A stretch of DNA of 64,000 bases, taken from VRUE01 sp963747765. GTDB taxonomy: Bacteria; Actinomycetota; Thermoleophilia; Solirubrobacterales; 70-9. Numbering within the stretch: the first letter of the stretch is position 1; the number at the start of each line of letters is the position of its first letter. The position numbers and the translations under genes were made by a program. The notes under the pieces were generated by a model. That model did no database searches and had not been told where the DNA came from. It saw nothing but the letters and a program-made list of their open reading frames with translations. Of this stretch, positions 8,339 to 16,477 are shown piece after piece. The stretch is from assembly GCA_963747765.1 (NCBI GenBank), contig CAVVGH010000007.1:248001-312000 (forward strand), written 5' to 3'.

Positions 8339-9328
8339 ATGGACCTGCTGCACGATGGCCACGGACGGCGGATCGGCGATCTGCGGATCTCAGTCACCGA
8401 CCGCTGCAACTTTCGTTGCCAGTACTGCATGCCGGCAGAGGGGTTGCCATGGCTGGAGCGCAGGGAGATCCTCAGCTTCGAGGAGATCGCGCGCGTGGTG
8501 CGGCTGCTGGTCGAGATGGGGATCGAAGACGTCCGCCTCACCGGCGGCGAGCCGCTGGTCCGCCGCGAGCTGCCGCGCCTGGTCGAGATGCTCGGGGAGT
8601 TGGACGGGATTCGCGACCTGTCGCTGACGACAAACGGCTACCTGCTCGACCGGCACGCCGATGCGCTGGTGGAGGCGGGAGTGCAGCGCGTCAACGTCTC
8701 GATCGACTCGCTGCAGAGAGATCGCTTCTTCCAGATCACCCGCCGCGACGCCCTGCCGCAGGTCCTTCGCGGTCTCGACGCGATCGCCGCCCACCCCGAG
8801 GTCCGCCCGGTCAAGGTGAACGCGGTCGCCGTTCGGGACTTCAGCGAGGAGGAGGTCGGGCGCTTCTGCGAGTTCGCCCGCACGAGGGACTTTCAGGTTC
8901 GCTTCATCGAGTTCATGCCCCTTGATGGAGACCGGGCGTGGACGCCCGACGCGCTCCTCACCGGAGAGGAGATGCGCCACCTTGTCGAAGCCGTCCACCC
9001 GCTTGAGGAGCTTCCCCGAGAGCCCTCCGCCACGGCTCGGGTCTTCCGCTTCGCGGACGGCAGGGGTGAGATTGGCTTTGTCAACCCGGTGTCGGAACCG
9101 TTTTGCTCGGACTGCAACCGCCTGCGGTTGACGGCCGAGGGGAAGTTGCGCACCTGCCTGTTCTCGATTCACGAGACCGACCTGCGCGAACATCTGCGGG
9201 GAGGCGCCGGCGACGAGGAGCTGGCGTCGATAATCCGCGACGCCGTCTGGCGCAAGGAGTTGAAGCACAGAGTCAACGAGCCCGGCTTTCGCCAACCCTC
9301 GCGAACCATGAGCGCGATCGGAGGCTGA
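8339..9328 (+). CDS. moaA: GTP 3',8-cyclase MoaA (molybdenum cofactor step 1)
   Basis: Radical-SAM enzyme that, with MoaC, converts GTP to cyclic pyranopterin monophosphate. 329 aa. The N-terminal cluster motif is C23-N-F-R-C27-Q-Y-C30 after SVTDR. The SAM-binding GGEPL is present. The second cluster is in CSDCNRLRL...LRTCLF, and the protein ends in the conserved di-glycine (SAIGG). The start is uncertain among GTG 8330, ATG 8333 (other frame) and ATG 8339; the ATG at 8339 has a degenerate -10-like TTAGGT 7 nt upstream. First of a Moco gene group extending to 13.8 kb. Confidence 0.96.
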   Translation: MDLLHDGHGRRIGDLRISVTDRCNFRCQYCMPAEGLPWLERREILSFEEIARVVRLLVEMGIEDVRLTGGEPLVRRELPRLVEMLGELDGIRDLSLTTNGYLLDRHADALVEAGVQRVNVSIDSLQRDRFFQITRRDALPQVLRGLDAIAAHPEVRPVKVNAVAVRDFSEEEVGRFCEFARTRDFQVRFIEFMPLDGDRAWTPDALLTGEEMRHLVEAVHPLEELPREPSATARVFRFADGRGEIGFVNPVSEPFCSDCNRLRLTAEGKLRTCLFSIHETDLREHLRGGAGDEELASIIRDAVWRKELKHRVNEPGFRQPSRTMSAIGG

Positions 9329-9387
9329 ACGCCGCCGGCCCGCACCGCCGTGACCATTGCGATGACCATCGATCGAAAGGAGAGCCG

Positions 9388-9600
9388 GTGACCGCCGAGC
9401 AGTGGGTGGAGCAGTTCGCAGACGCGATGGGGGCCGAGCGCCCCAGCAAGGATGAGTTCGACCAGGTCCTCAAGCTGGCGGCCGAGGCCGCCCATGCCTC
9501 AGAGCGCACGGCGGCGCCGGTTGCCTGCTGGATCGCGGGGCGAACCGGGATGTCGCTGGCGGAGGCGATCTCGATTGCCGAGAGGGTCGGCTCGGACTGA
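9388..9600 (+). CDS. Small DUF6457-type protein associated with molybdenum cofactor genes
   Basis: 70 aa, GTG start at 9388 supported by AAAGGAGAG just upstream. The sequence (EQWVEQFADAMGA, then LAAEAAHASERTAAPVACWI and AGRTGMSLAEAI) resembles the DUF6457 domain that in other actinobacteria is found fused to MobA or next to Moco genes. Here it is a free-standing gene convergent with mobA, 3 bp apart. Function unknown; a role in Mo-cofactor guanylylation or delivery is inferred from context only. Confidence 0.75.
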   Translation: MTAEQWVEQFADAMGAERPSKDEFDQVLKLAAEAAHASERTAAPVACWIAGRTGMSLAEAISIAERVGSD

Positions 9601-9603
9601 GCC

Positions 9604-10227
9604 TCAGCCGCCCACCGGCTCCAGCAGGCGGACGGCCTGCTCCAGGTCGGCGGGCGTATTGACGTTGAAGCAGAGGCGCCAGGGCTCGCCAAAGGAGGCC
9701 AACTCGGGCTCGCCGATCACTCGCGGCCGCAGCGACTCGACCGTGCACTGCATCGCCTGGGAGTGGTCCAGCGCCTCGGTCAGGGCCGGCGCGAGCTGCT
9801 GCCCGTAGCGGGCCAGGAGGGGCTGCAGCCGGTCGTGCACGGAGGGCACCACGAGGGGCTCGGAAGCCGCACTCAGCCAGGCAAGGAAGCGAGAGCTCAC
9901 GAACGGCATATCGCAGCCGACGACCACGACGGGACGCGCCTGCGCGTATTGAAGCGCGGCGAGGACGCCGCAGAGGGGATGCTGCGGGCGGTCCGGCTCG
10001 TGGATCACCCGACAGTCGAGCGGCGGCAGCTGCGAGCCACGCTTGGCAACCACGACGGGCTCGAGGCCGGCCTCCCGCACGGCAGCCAGCGGGTAGGAGA
10101 TGAGCGGGCGGTCGCCGAGCTCGAGCATTGCCTTCGTCCCGCCGATGCGGCGCCCCGCTCCACCGGCCAGCACCGCGCCGACCGCCGCCGGCGTTTGCTC
10201 CCCGGACCCTCCCGTGGGCACGCTCAC
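9604..10227 (-). CDS. mobA: Molybdenum cofactor guanylyltransferase MobA
   Basis: Transfers GMP from GTP to Mo-molybdopterin, making the MGD cofactor needed by NarG-type enzymes. 207 aa with the nucleotidyltransferase signature near the N-terminus (VGAVLAGGAGRRIGGTKAML), the VVGCDMPF metal-binding segment, and a C-terminal FNVNTPADLEQA. Length and domain order match MobA. It is transcribed against moaA and the DUF6457 gene and divergently from moeA. The partner domain DUF6457 is encoded separately on the opposite strand. Confidence 0.93.
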   Translation of the reverse strand: MSVPTGGSGEQTPAAVGAVLAGGAGRRIGGTKAMLELGDRPLISYPLAAVREAGLEPVVVAKRGSQLPPLDCRVIHEPDRPQHPLCGVLAALQYAQARPVVVVGCDMPFVSSRFLAWLSAASEPLVVPSVHDRLQPLLARYGQQLAPALTEALDHSQAMQCTVESLRPRVIGEPELASFGEPWRLCFNVNTPADLEQAVRLLEPVGG

Positions 10228-10328
10228 CGCAGGGAGTCTGCCAGCTGCCCCGCCGTCGGGTGCCCCTCGCCGGAACGCCTGCGGAAGCGGTCCCTCGGAT
10301 GAGTGATCCCCAACTCAGCGCCCCAGTC

Positions 10329-10458
10329 GCTCCGTTCGTCATTCGTACCGCCCAGCGACACAAACAGCGAACGGAGTTCGCATCCGCCCCGACCAGACCG
10401 CCTCCACCCGCTCCGTTCGTCATTCGTACCGCCCAGCGACACAAACAGCGAACGGAGT
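10329..10458. repeat. Repeat A, two tandem copies
   Basis: Each about 49-bp unit starts GCTCCGTTCG and ends with its complement CGAACGGAG, with inner complementary segments (ATTCGT and ACAAA region), so it can fold into an imperfect hairpin. Units at 10329-10377 and 10410-10458 are followed by the same TTCGCATCCGCC tail. The same unit recurs at 29157, 29227, 32203, 57954, 63119 and 63189. Confidence 0.85.
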
Positions 10459-10534
10459 TCGCATCCGCCTCCATCGGGCCGCATATCGCCGAACGATGTC
10501 CGCAGCTTCTGATCGCCTGGGCCCTACGGCCCCG

Positions 10535-10577
10535 CCCTGTTTGCCCTCCTACTCGCAGGTGTGGAGGGCAAACAGGG
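10535..10577. repeat. Repeat B hairpin
   Basis: Perfect 15-bp inverted repeat CCCTGTTTGCCCTCC with complement GGAGGGCAAACAGGG around a 13-nt loop; outer GC-rich bases extend the stem with one mismatch. It is one of six copies in the window (others at about 5050, 29027, 32324, 57815 and 62932). Confidence 0.88.
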
Positions 10578-10655
10578 GGGGCCGCGGAGGAAATCTCTTT
10601 CCCTGCACGGTGGTGCTTTTCGGGTGAGGCGGATATGCGCTCAGGATCAATCGTC

Positions 10656-10661
10656 TACGCT
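10656..10661 (+). promoter_or_regulatory. -10 hexamer TACGCT upstream of moeA
   Basis: TACGCT is followed by 11 nt and the ATG at 10673, giving a near-leaderless message. Confidence 0.45.
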
Positions 10662-10672
10662 CGGACGCGGCA

Positions 10673-11899
<1,227 letters not shown>

Positions 11900-11913
11900 T
11901 GACCTGAGTCATT

Positions 11914-12156
11914 AGATGAGTGGTGCCTATCCGGTTCGCTCCGCCGCGACCTCTGTGCACGGCTGAACCCTTTGCCCACCTCGGGGCCTCGACTCCGCGC
12001 GTCGCCGCCCTGATCGAACGCGACCGGCGAGGCGAGGCCGGCGCGCTCCTGATCGAACGCGACCGGCGAGGCGAGGCCGGCGCGCTCCTGATCGAACGCG
12101 ACCGGCGAGGCGAGGCCGGCGCGCTCTGGATCGAACCGGATACGCATCACTCATCT
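11914..12156. repeat. Three 39-bp tandem repeats bracketed by a 29-bp inverted repeat
   Basis: Units CTGATCGAACGCGACCGGCG... occupy 12010-12048, 12049-12087 and 12088-12126 with no visible differences. They are flanked by near-identical inverted arms at 11914-11942 and 12128-12156 (AGATGAGTG, then TATCCGGTTCG). The unit length is a multiple of three and stays open in the moaDE frame, but the moaDE promoter lies downstream, so I treat it as non-coding. There are no spacers, so it is not a CRISPR. The arm core TATCCGGTTCG also occurs after ftsZ. Confidence 0.85.
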
Positions 12157-12161
12157 AGCAT
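12156..12161 (+). promoter_or_regulatory. -10 hexamer TAGCAT for moaDE
   Basis: TAGCAT plus 7 nt leads to the GTG at 12169; its first base coincides with the end of the right arm of the 29-bp inverted repeat. Confidence 0.6.
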
Positions 12162-12168
12162 TGGCAGG

Positions 12169-12855
12169 GTGACGTTGCGCGTTCGCCTTTTCGCCGTCTT
12201 GCGTGAGCGGGCGGGTAGCGAGTCGGTCGAGATCGAGCTGACCGAGGGCGCCACCGTCGCGGATGCCCTGGCGGAGGTTTCGACGCTCGCCCCGCTGGCC
12301 GAGCTGCTCGACCGGATGCCGGTGCGAATGGCTGTCAACCGCGCCTACGTGAGCCCGGAGACGCGGCTCGGCCCCGACGACGAGCTGGCCCTGATCCCAC
12401 CGATCAGCGGCGGGGCCGAGGTGTACGCCCGGGTGACCGGCGAGCCGCTCTCGCTGGAGGCCCTGGTGGGAGCGGTCTCCCGCCCCGGCGCGGGCGCCGT
12501 GGTCAGCTTCCAGGGCGTAACGCGCGAGGTGAGCCGGCTGGACTACGAGGCCTATCGCGAGATGGCCGAGGAGCGGATCGAGACGATCCTGCGCGAGTGC
12601 GTCGAGCGCCACGGGCTCGAGGCCGCCGCGGCGGAGCACCGGGTGGGCGCCGTCCCGCTCGGTCACTCGGCGGTGATCGTCTCGGTTTCCGCGGCCCATC
12701 GTGGCGAAGCCTTTGCCGGCGCCCGCGAGGCGATCGACCGGATCAAGGCGGAGGCGCCCATCTGGAAGCGAGAGGTCGGGCTGGACGGCGGGGCGTGGGT
12801 GGCCGGCGAGCCGCCGCCGCTCGATGCTGCCCACCGAGAGGAGCCGGCCTCGTGA
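12169..12855 (+). CDS. moaX: Fused molybdopterin synthase MoaD-MoaE
   Basis: 228-aa fusion. Residues 1-82 are MoaD, the ubiquitin-like sulfur carrier (LRVRLFAVLRERAG ... LALIPPISGG) ending in Gly81-Gly82. Residues 83-228 are MoaE, the large subunit that turns cPMP into molybdopterin (VVSFQGVTR, IKAEAPIWKREV with the expected active-site lysines). MoaD needs a free C-terminal di-glycine for thiocarboxylation. In the M. tuberculosis fusion MoaX this is achieved by cleavage after the equivalent glycine, so processing after residue 82 is inferred here. GTG 12169 is set by the TAGCAT box. It overlaps moaC by 4 bp (GTGA). Confidence 0.93.
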   Translation: MTLRVRLFAVLRERAGSESVEIELTEGATVADALAEVSTLAPLAELLDRMPVRMAVNRAYVSPETRLGPDDELALIPPISGGAEVYARVTGEPLSLEALVGAVSRPGAGAVVSFQGVTREVSRLDYEAYREMAEERIETILRECVERHGLEAAAAEHRVGAVPLGHSAVIVSVSAAHRGEAFAGAREAIDRIKAEAPIWKREVGLDGGAWVAGEPPPLDAAHREEPAS

Positions 12856-13343
12856 GCGAGCGGCGGCTTACCCATCTGGATGAGGAGGGCGCGGCGCGGA
12901 TGGTCGACGTCGGCGCCAAGCAGCCCAGCGAGCGGCGGGCGCGCGCCCGGGCGAGAGTGCGCATGGCCGCGGCAACGGCGCACGCGGTGGAGGCGGGCGA
13001 TGCGCCGAAGGGGGACGTGCTCGGCACGGCGCGGCTGGCCGGCATCCAGGCCGCCAAGCAGGTGGCTGCGTTGATTCCCCTCGCCCACCCGTTGCCCCTC
13101 ACGTTTGTCGACGTGACGGCCAGGATCGACGCCGATCATGGCCTCGTCGAGCTGGTCTCCGAGGCTCGCACCGTGGCTCGGACCGGGGTCGAGATGGAGG
13201 CGATGACGGCCTGCACGGTGGCCGCCCTCACCGTCTACGACATGGTCAAGGGCATGGAGCGCGGTGTCGAGATCGAGCAGGTTGTTCTGCTCGAGAAGAG
13301 CGGCGGACGCCACGACTGGCGCCGCGACGACGCTGGGGGCTGA
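12852..13343 (+). CDS. moaC: Cyclic pyranopterin monophosphate synthase MoaC
   Basis: Second enzyme of the first Moco step, acting on the MoaA product to form cPMP. 163 aa with LTHLDEEGAARMVDVGAK at the N-terminus, GDVLGTARLAGIQAAKQ, LIPLAHPLPLT and GVEMEAMTACTVAALTVYDM, all signature MoaC segments. Start GTG 12852 overlaps the moaDE stop. Confidence 0.96.
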   Translation: MSERRLTHLDEEGAARMVDVGAKQPSERRARARARVRMAAATAHAVEAGDAPKGDVLGTARLAGIQAAKQVAALIPLAHPLPLTFVDVTARIDADHGLVELVSEARTVARTGVEMEAMTACTVAALTVYDMVKGMERGVEIEQVVLLEKSGGRHDWRRDDAGG

Positions 13344-13824
13344 CCTGCGGGCCGCGATTCTCACAGTCAGCACCTCCCGGTCCCGCGACGGCGGCACGGA
13401 CGAGAGCGGTGCCCGGCTGGCGGCCTTCGCCGAGGGGATCGGCGCCGAGATCGCCGGCCGTGACCTGGTTGCGGACGACCGCGAAGCAATTGAATCGCGG
13501 CTTCGCCATTGGGCCGACGAGGAGCGCTGCGAGCTGGTGCTGACCACCGGCGGCACCGGTTTCGCGCCCTCCGACGTGACGCCCGAGGCTACGCGCGCCG
13601 TGATCGAGCGCGACGCACCCGGCCTGGCGGAGGCGATGCGCCTCGCCTCCAAGGAGCACAGCGCGCACTGGATGCTGTCGCGGGGCTTGGCCGGCATTCG
13701 CGGCTCGACCCTGATCGTCAACTTTCCGGGTAGCCCGAGGAGCATCGCCGAGGCCGGCGATGCGCTGGTCGCGGCGCTTCCCCATGCCCTCGACCTGCTC
13801 GCCGGTCGCCGCAGCCACCATTAG
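13264..13824 (+). CDS. MogA/MoaB-family molybdopterin adenylyltransferase
   Basis: Activates molybdopterin by adenylylation before Mo insertion by MoeA. The conserved core is AAILTVSTSRSRDGGTDESG, ELVLTTGGTGFAPSDVTPEAT and GSTLIVNFPGSP. The reading frame overlaps the end of moaC. In-frame starts are GTG 13264 and TTG 13282, both inside moaC, and no ATG precedes the conserved core, so the true start is uncertain by about 25 residues. MogA and MoaB cannot be separated here. Confidence 0.88.
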   Translation: MSRSSRLFCSRRAADATTGAATTLGADLRAAILTVSTSRSRDGGTDESGARLAAFAEGIGAEIAGRDLVADDREAIESRLRHWADEERCELVLTTGGTGFAPSDVTPEATRAVIERDAPGLAEAMRLASKEHSAHWMLSRGLAGIRGSTLIVNFPGSPRSIAEAGDALVAALPHALDLLAGRRSHH

Positions 13825-13873
13825 CCGAGCCACTCGAGGCCCGGCTGCGCGCCGGACGGGAGCCTCGCCGTCC

Positions 13874-13879
13874 TACACT
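13874..13879 (+). promoter_or_regulatory. -10 hexamer TACACT for the TPR gene
   Basis: TACACT plus 7 nt to the ATG at 13887; leaderless arrangement. Confidence 0.55.
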
Positions 13880-13886
13880 TTGAGGT

Positions 13887-14258
13887 ATGTCCTCCGAGGC
13901 CGATCGAGAGTCGACGCTGACCCTTTACCGGCGTGGAATCGAGCTGCTTGCCGACGATGACTTCGAGCAGGCGGCCGTGCCGCTCGAGGCGGCGGCGAGA
14001 CGCGCTCCGGAGAAGTCCTCGGTGCGCGAGGCGCTGGGCCGGGCCTACTTTCGCTCCGGCCGCTTCGCCGCCGCCGCGGTCGAGTTCGAGGCGGTCGTCG
14101 ACACCCACCAGGTGAACGACTTCGCGCACTTCTGCCTCGGCCGGGCGCTGGCCAAGACCGGCCATACCGAGCGCGCCCGCCACCACCTGGCGCTCGCCTC
14201 AAACCTGCGGCCCGACCGGCGCGATTACCGCTTCTACCGCGACCTGCTCAGCGCCTGA
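13887..14258 (+). CDS. Small tetratricopeptide-repeat protein
   Basis: 123 aa, almost entirely TPR helices: about residues 10-43 (GIELLADDDFEQAAVPLEAA), 44-77 (REALGRAYFRSGRFAAAAVE) and 78-111 (FAHFCLGRALAKTGHTERAR). No signal peptide or membrane segment. TPRs bind peptides or other proteins; the partner is unknown. It is monocistronic, with its own promoter, and convergent with the protease gene. Confidence 0.85.
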   Translation: MSSEADRESTLTLYRRGIELLADDDFEQAAVPLEAAARRAPEKSSVREALGRAYFRSGRFAAAAVEFEAVVDTHQVNDFAHFCLGRALAKTGHTERARHHLALASNLRPDRRDYRFYRDLLSA

Positions 14259-14379
14259 GTGACGCGGCTTGCCCCGCGCGTATCGTCGCTCGTGACCGCA
14301 GCTTCCACCGCGATCCGGCCGGGCGCCTGAACGACCGTCCCGGGTTACGGCAGCACGTATGCCTGCTTCGGCGCTCTTC

Positions 14380-15333
14380 CTACAGGCCGGCGACCAGGTG
14401 GCCGACGTTGCGCTGGCTGAAGTAGGGGCCGAACGTGTGGACGCGGTCCCGAAACCTGCCGTAGCTGGTCAGGCCGTCGATCGTTTTCCCTTCGTCGATC
14501 AGCCAGCCGCCACCGCTCGCCCCCGGGGACCAGTGACAGCGGATCGCCACCGTCGGTGGGCCGGGGAGCCTGTAGGTGCGGCTGTCGTCGCCGACATAGG
14601 GGGAGTCGCAGCCCTGCAGCCAGCGCCGCTTGCCCGGGTAGCCAAAGGTCTGGAAATCCTCCGGTCGAGCCCGGTCGGTGGCGATCGTGGCGCCGCCCCC
14701 CACCGCATCCGCGACGTTGACGCCTTCTGCGTTGGGGGCCACCAGGATTGCGCCGACGTCGAAGTTGACGTTGCCCCATCTGACCCACTGGCGAGGCGCG
14801 AAAACAGCTTTTCGGTGGGCGACGAAGACCCCGAATGGCGCCACGCCGTTGCTGTAGGCGGGCACGAACTCCAGGTAGTAGGACCAGGCGCTCGTTCCCT
14901 GCCGGTCGCGAGGCCCGGAATTGACGCAGTGCCCGGCGGTGAGAATGAGGCGTCGTGTGGGGCTGTCGATCGCGGTGGCGGAGCAGTAGCCGCGATTGCG
15001 GCCCTGTTTGATGAAGAGGCGGCCGTTCACCGCGAAGGGGGAGACGGTCGGTTCGGGGATCGGTGCGAAGCTGGCCGTCGCGACTCCGGCCGTCCAGCCC
15101 GGCGCATCCAGCGGAGCCGCGGTGCGCATCCGGGCAGGCGTCCAGTAATGGGCCGCCCGCGCCAGCTCTCCCCTGACGCTGGGCGCGGTCGGGTGCAGCC
15201 GCGCGGTGGGGGCCGCGATCGCACTCGCCGGCGCGAAGAGGGCTGGACCGGGAAGCACGGTCGCGACCAGGCAACCGAGTGCGGCGAGCGCCCCTGCAGC
15301 GCGCCGCTTGTTCATTTGCGTGCCGGGTTGCAT
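14380..15333 (-). CDS. Secreted trypsin-like serine protease
   Basis: 317 aa with an N-terminal signal peptide (MNKRRAAGALAALGCLVATV core, likely cut after an AIAA-type site). The chymotrypsin-fold triad is visible: His in LILTAGHCVN, Asp in VNFDVGAILV and Ser in WSPGASGGGW. Cysteines at YCSAT/GHC could form the usual disulfide. The start is placed at ATG 15333 because a TATCCT box ends 8 nt upstream; ATG 15315, six codons further in, would also give a good signal peptide. Substrate unknown. Confidence 0.88.
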   Translation of the reverse strand: MQPGTQMNKRRAAGALAALGCLVATVLPGPALFAPASAIAAPTARLHPTAPSVRGELARAAHYWTPARMRTAAPLDAPGWTAGVATASFAPIPEPTVSPFAVNGRLFIKQGRNRGYCSATAIDSPTRRLILTAGHCVNSGPRDRQGTSAWSYYLEFVPAYSNGVAPFGVFVAHRKAVFAPRQWVRWGNVNFDVGAILVAPNAEGVNVADAVGGGATIATDRARPEDFQTFGYPGKRRWLQGCDSPYVGDDSRTYRLPGPPTVAIRCHWSPGASGGGWLIDEGKTIDGLTSYGRFRDRVHTFGPYFSQRNVGHLVAGL

Positions 15334-15341
15334 CCGAGGTG

Positions 15342-15347
15342 AGGATA
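15342..15347 (-). promoter_or_regulatory. -10 hexamer TATCCT for the serine protease gene
   Basis: TATCCT on the minus strand, 8 nt before ATG 15333. Confidence 0.5.
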
Positions 15348-15435
15348 GAGACAGGATGCCCTGGCCAAAAGAGACGCTGGCCGGATTCCCAGCCACGGTG
15401 CCCCGGGGCGGGTTAGGGCAACGGACCGCCTTGGA

Positions 15436-16137
15436 TCAGGTCACGAGCGGAATGACGCAGCGATACTTGCGGGTTTCGCTTCCCCCGCCTTCGGGTTGAA
15501 CTAGTCCAGAACCCATCGCACCGGTTGGTAACACAGTCGCCACTGCATAGGGGCCCGCTGAGTAATTCCAGAGATCGCTTGACCACTCACCGCCCGCGTC
15601 AAGTTTGACGGAGGGCTGTGATGCGAAGGCTGCGAGCTGCAGCGCCTCGGGCAGGGCGCCGCCTTGAGAGGCGCAGTCGATGGCCGCTTCGGGGGCCGTT
15701 GCTTTCGAGGGCCGTGGCGAGCTCTGCCAGCAGGCGCCGGCGAAGAACAGCATGCCCGATGCACAGCCGGCACTGTGGCCGTTGACCGTCTTGGCGTCGA
15801 TCGCGTTGACCGCGTTGAGGGCCGTCTGGGCGTCGCCGGCGCTCTGGGCGGTGTCGGCGGTTTCGGCATGCCACGCGCTCGGCACCGGGCCCAGCGTCAG
15901 CTCGTTGATGTCGGCGCCGGTCAGCGGGCCCTTGACGCGCAGGCTGCGCAGCACGTTGGTCTTCAGGCGGTTGGCGGGCACGGAGTGGGGCTTGAGCCGA
16001 TTGCCCGGCAGGGACTTTGCCCTGATCGCCTTGCCGTTGATCTTCTTGGCGGCGTAAACCGTTCCGCCAAGCGCTGCGAACAGTGCGACCAGCGAGATGA
16101 CCAGTGCCGGCGATTGCCGGAGGGTCCCGTACCTCAT
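15436..16137 (-). CDS. Secreted protein of unknown function with GTVYAAKKINGK-type N-terminus
   Basis: 233 aa. One N-terminal hydrophobic segment (ALVISLVALFAALGGTVYAA) acts as signal or anchor. It is followed by a low-complexity stretch (INGKAIRAKSLPGNRLKPHS) of a type I associate with large families of exported proteins in Thermoleophilia. The second half contains Cys-rich GCASGMLFFAGACW and ends CVIPLVT. ATG 16137 is preceded by a GGAGAG ribosome site. No catalytic motif is seen. The family assignment is from memory of the N-terminal pattern. Confidence 0.75.
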   Translation of the reverse strand: MRYGTLRQSPALVISLVALFAALGGTVYAAKKINGKAIRAKSLPGNRLKPHSVPANRLKTNVLRSLRVKGPLTGADINELTLGPVPSAWHAETADTAQSAGDAQTALNAVNAIDAKTVNGHSAGCASGMLFFAGACWQSSPRPSKATAPEAAIDCASQGGALPEALQLAAFASQPSVKLDAGGEWSSDLWNYSAGPYAVATVLPTGAMGSGLVQPEGGGSETRKYRCVIPLVT

Positions 16138-16274
16138 GCTCTCTCCAGACTTTCGGGGTTGCGTGGCCAGTCGAGCGTAGCCAGGCACCGCACAGCAATC
16201 CAAGAACGATGGACGAACGTTTAGCGTGGGCCGCTCCATTCCGGACTGGCCCACACCGGTTAGACTCGCCCGCG

Positions 16275-16440
16275 TACATACGGTCGGTGGTCAAGGGAAG
16301 TCCGGTGAAAGACCGGCGCGGTCCCGCCACTGTGACCGGGAAAGGAAGCCGCAGGCGCAAGCGCGTCAGCCACTGGGGACGACACCGAGTCCCCGGGAAG
16401 GTGCGGCCGGCCACCCCGGAAGCCAGGAGACCTGTCCCCG
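16275..16440 (+). ncRNA. Cobalamin (adenosylcobalamin) riboswitch
   Basis: Conserved elements appear in order: GTCAAGGGAAGTCCGGTGA at 16288 onward, the core CCCGCCACTGTGACCGGG, the second helix GTCAGCCACTGGG, and the B12 box GCCAGGAGACCTG near 16422-16434. It lies immediately upstream of the DUF4430-ECF operon, and in this family binding of cobalamin shuts expression off. It links the whole 16.5-22.8 kb unit to vitamin B12. Confidence 0.96.
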
Positions 16441-16443
16441 GCC

Positions 16444-16474
16444 AGCCATGACAACCCTCGAGGAAAGGGTGGCT
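16444..16474 (+). promoter_or_regulatory. Putative expression platform: hairpin masking the ribosome site
   Basis: AGCC (16444-16447) and ACCCT (16454-16458) can pair with AGGGT (16466-16470) and GGCT (16471-16474). The enclosed GAGGAAAGGG is the only Shine-Dalgarno candidate for the ATG at 16478. This suggests translational control by the riboswitch rather than termination. Confidence 0.5.
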
Positions 16475-16477
16475 TAA

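Larger units (their letters stand above)
10228..10672. other. 445-bp divergent intergenic region filled by dispersed repeats
   Basis: Between mobA and moeA. It holds two copies of repeat A (10329-10377 and 10410-10458), then one repeat-B hairpin (10535-10577), then the moeA promoter. No protein-coding gene is credible; short open frames run through the repeats on both strands. Confidence 0.7.

Noticed and set aside
12010..12126. Possible CRISPR array
   Set aside because: Three units are directly abutting with no spacers, no cas genes nearby, and the unit is flanked by inverted arms.
11920..12168. N-terminal extension of MoaD-MoaE through the 39-bp repeats
   Set aside because: The MoaD fold starts at GTG 12169, and a TAGCAT box lies between the repeats and that start.
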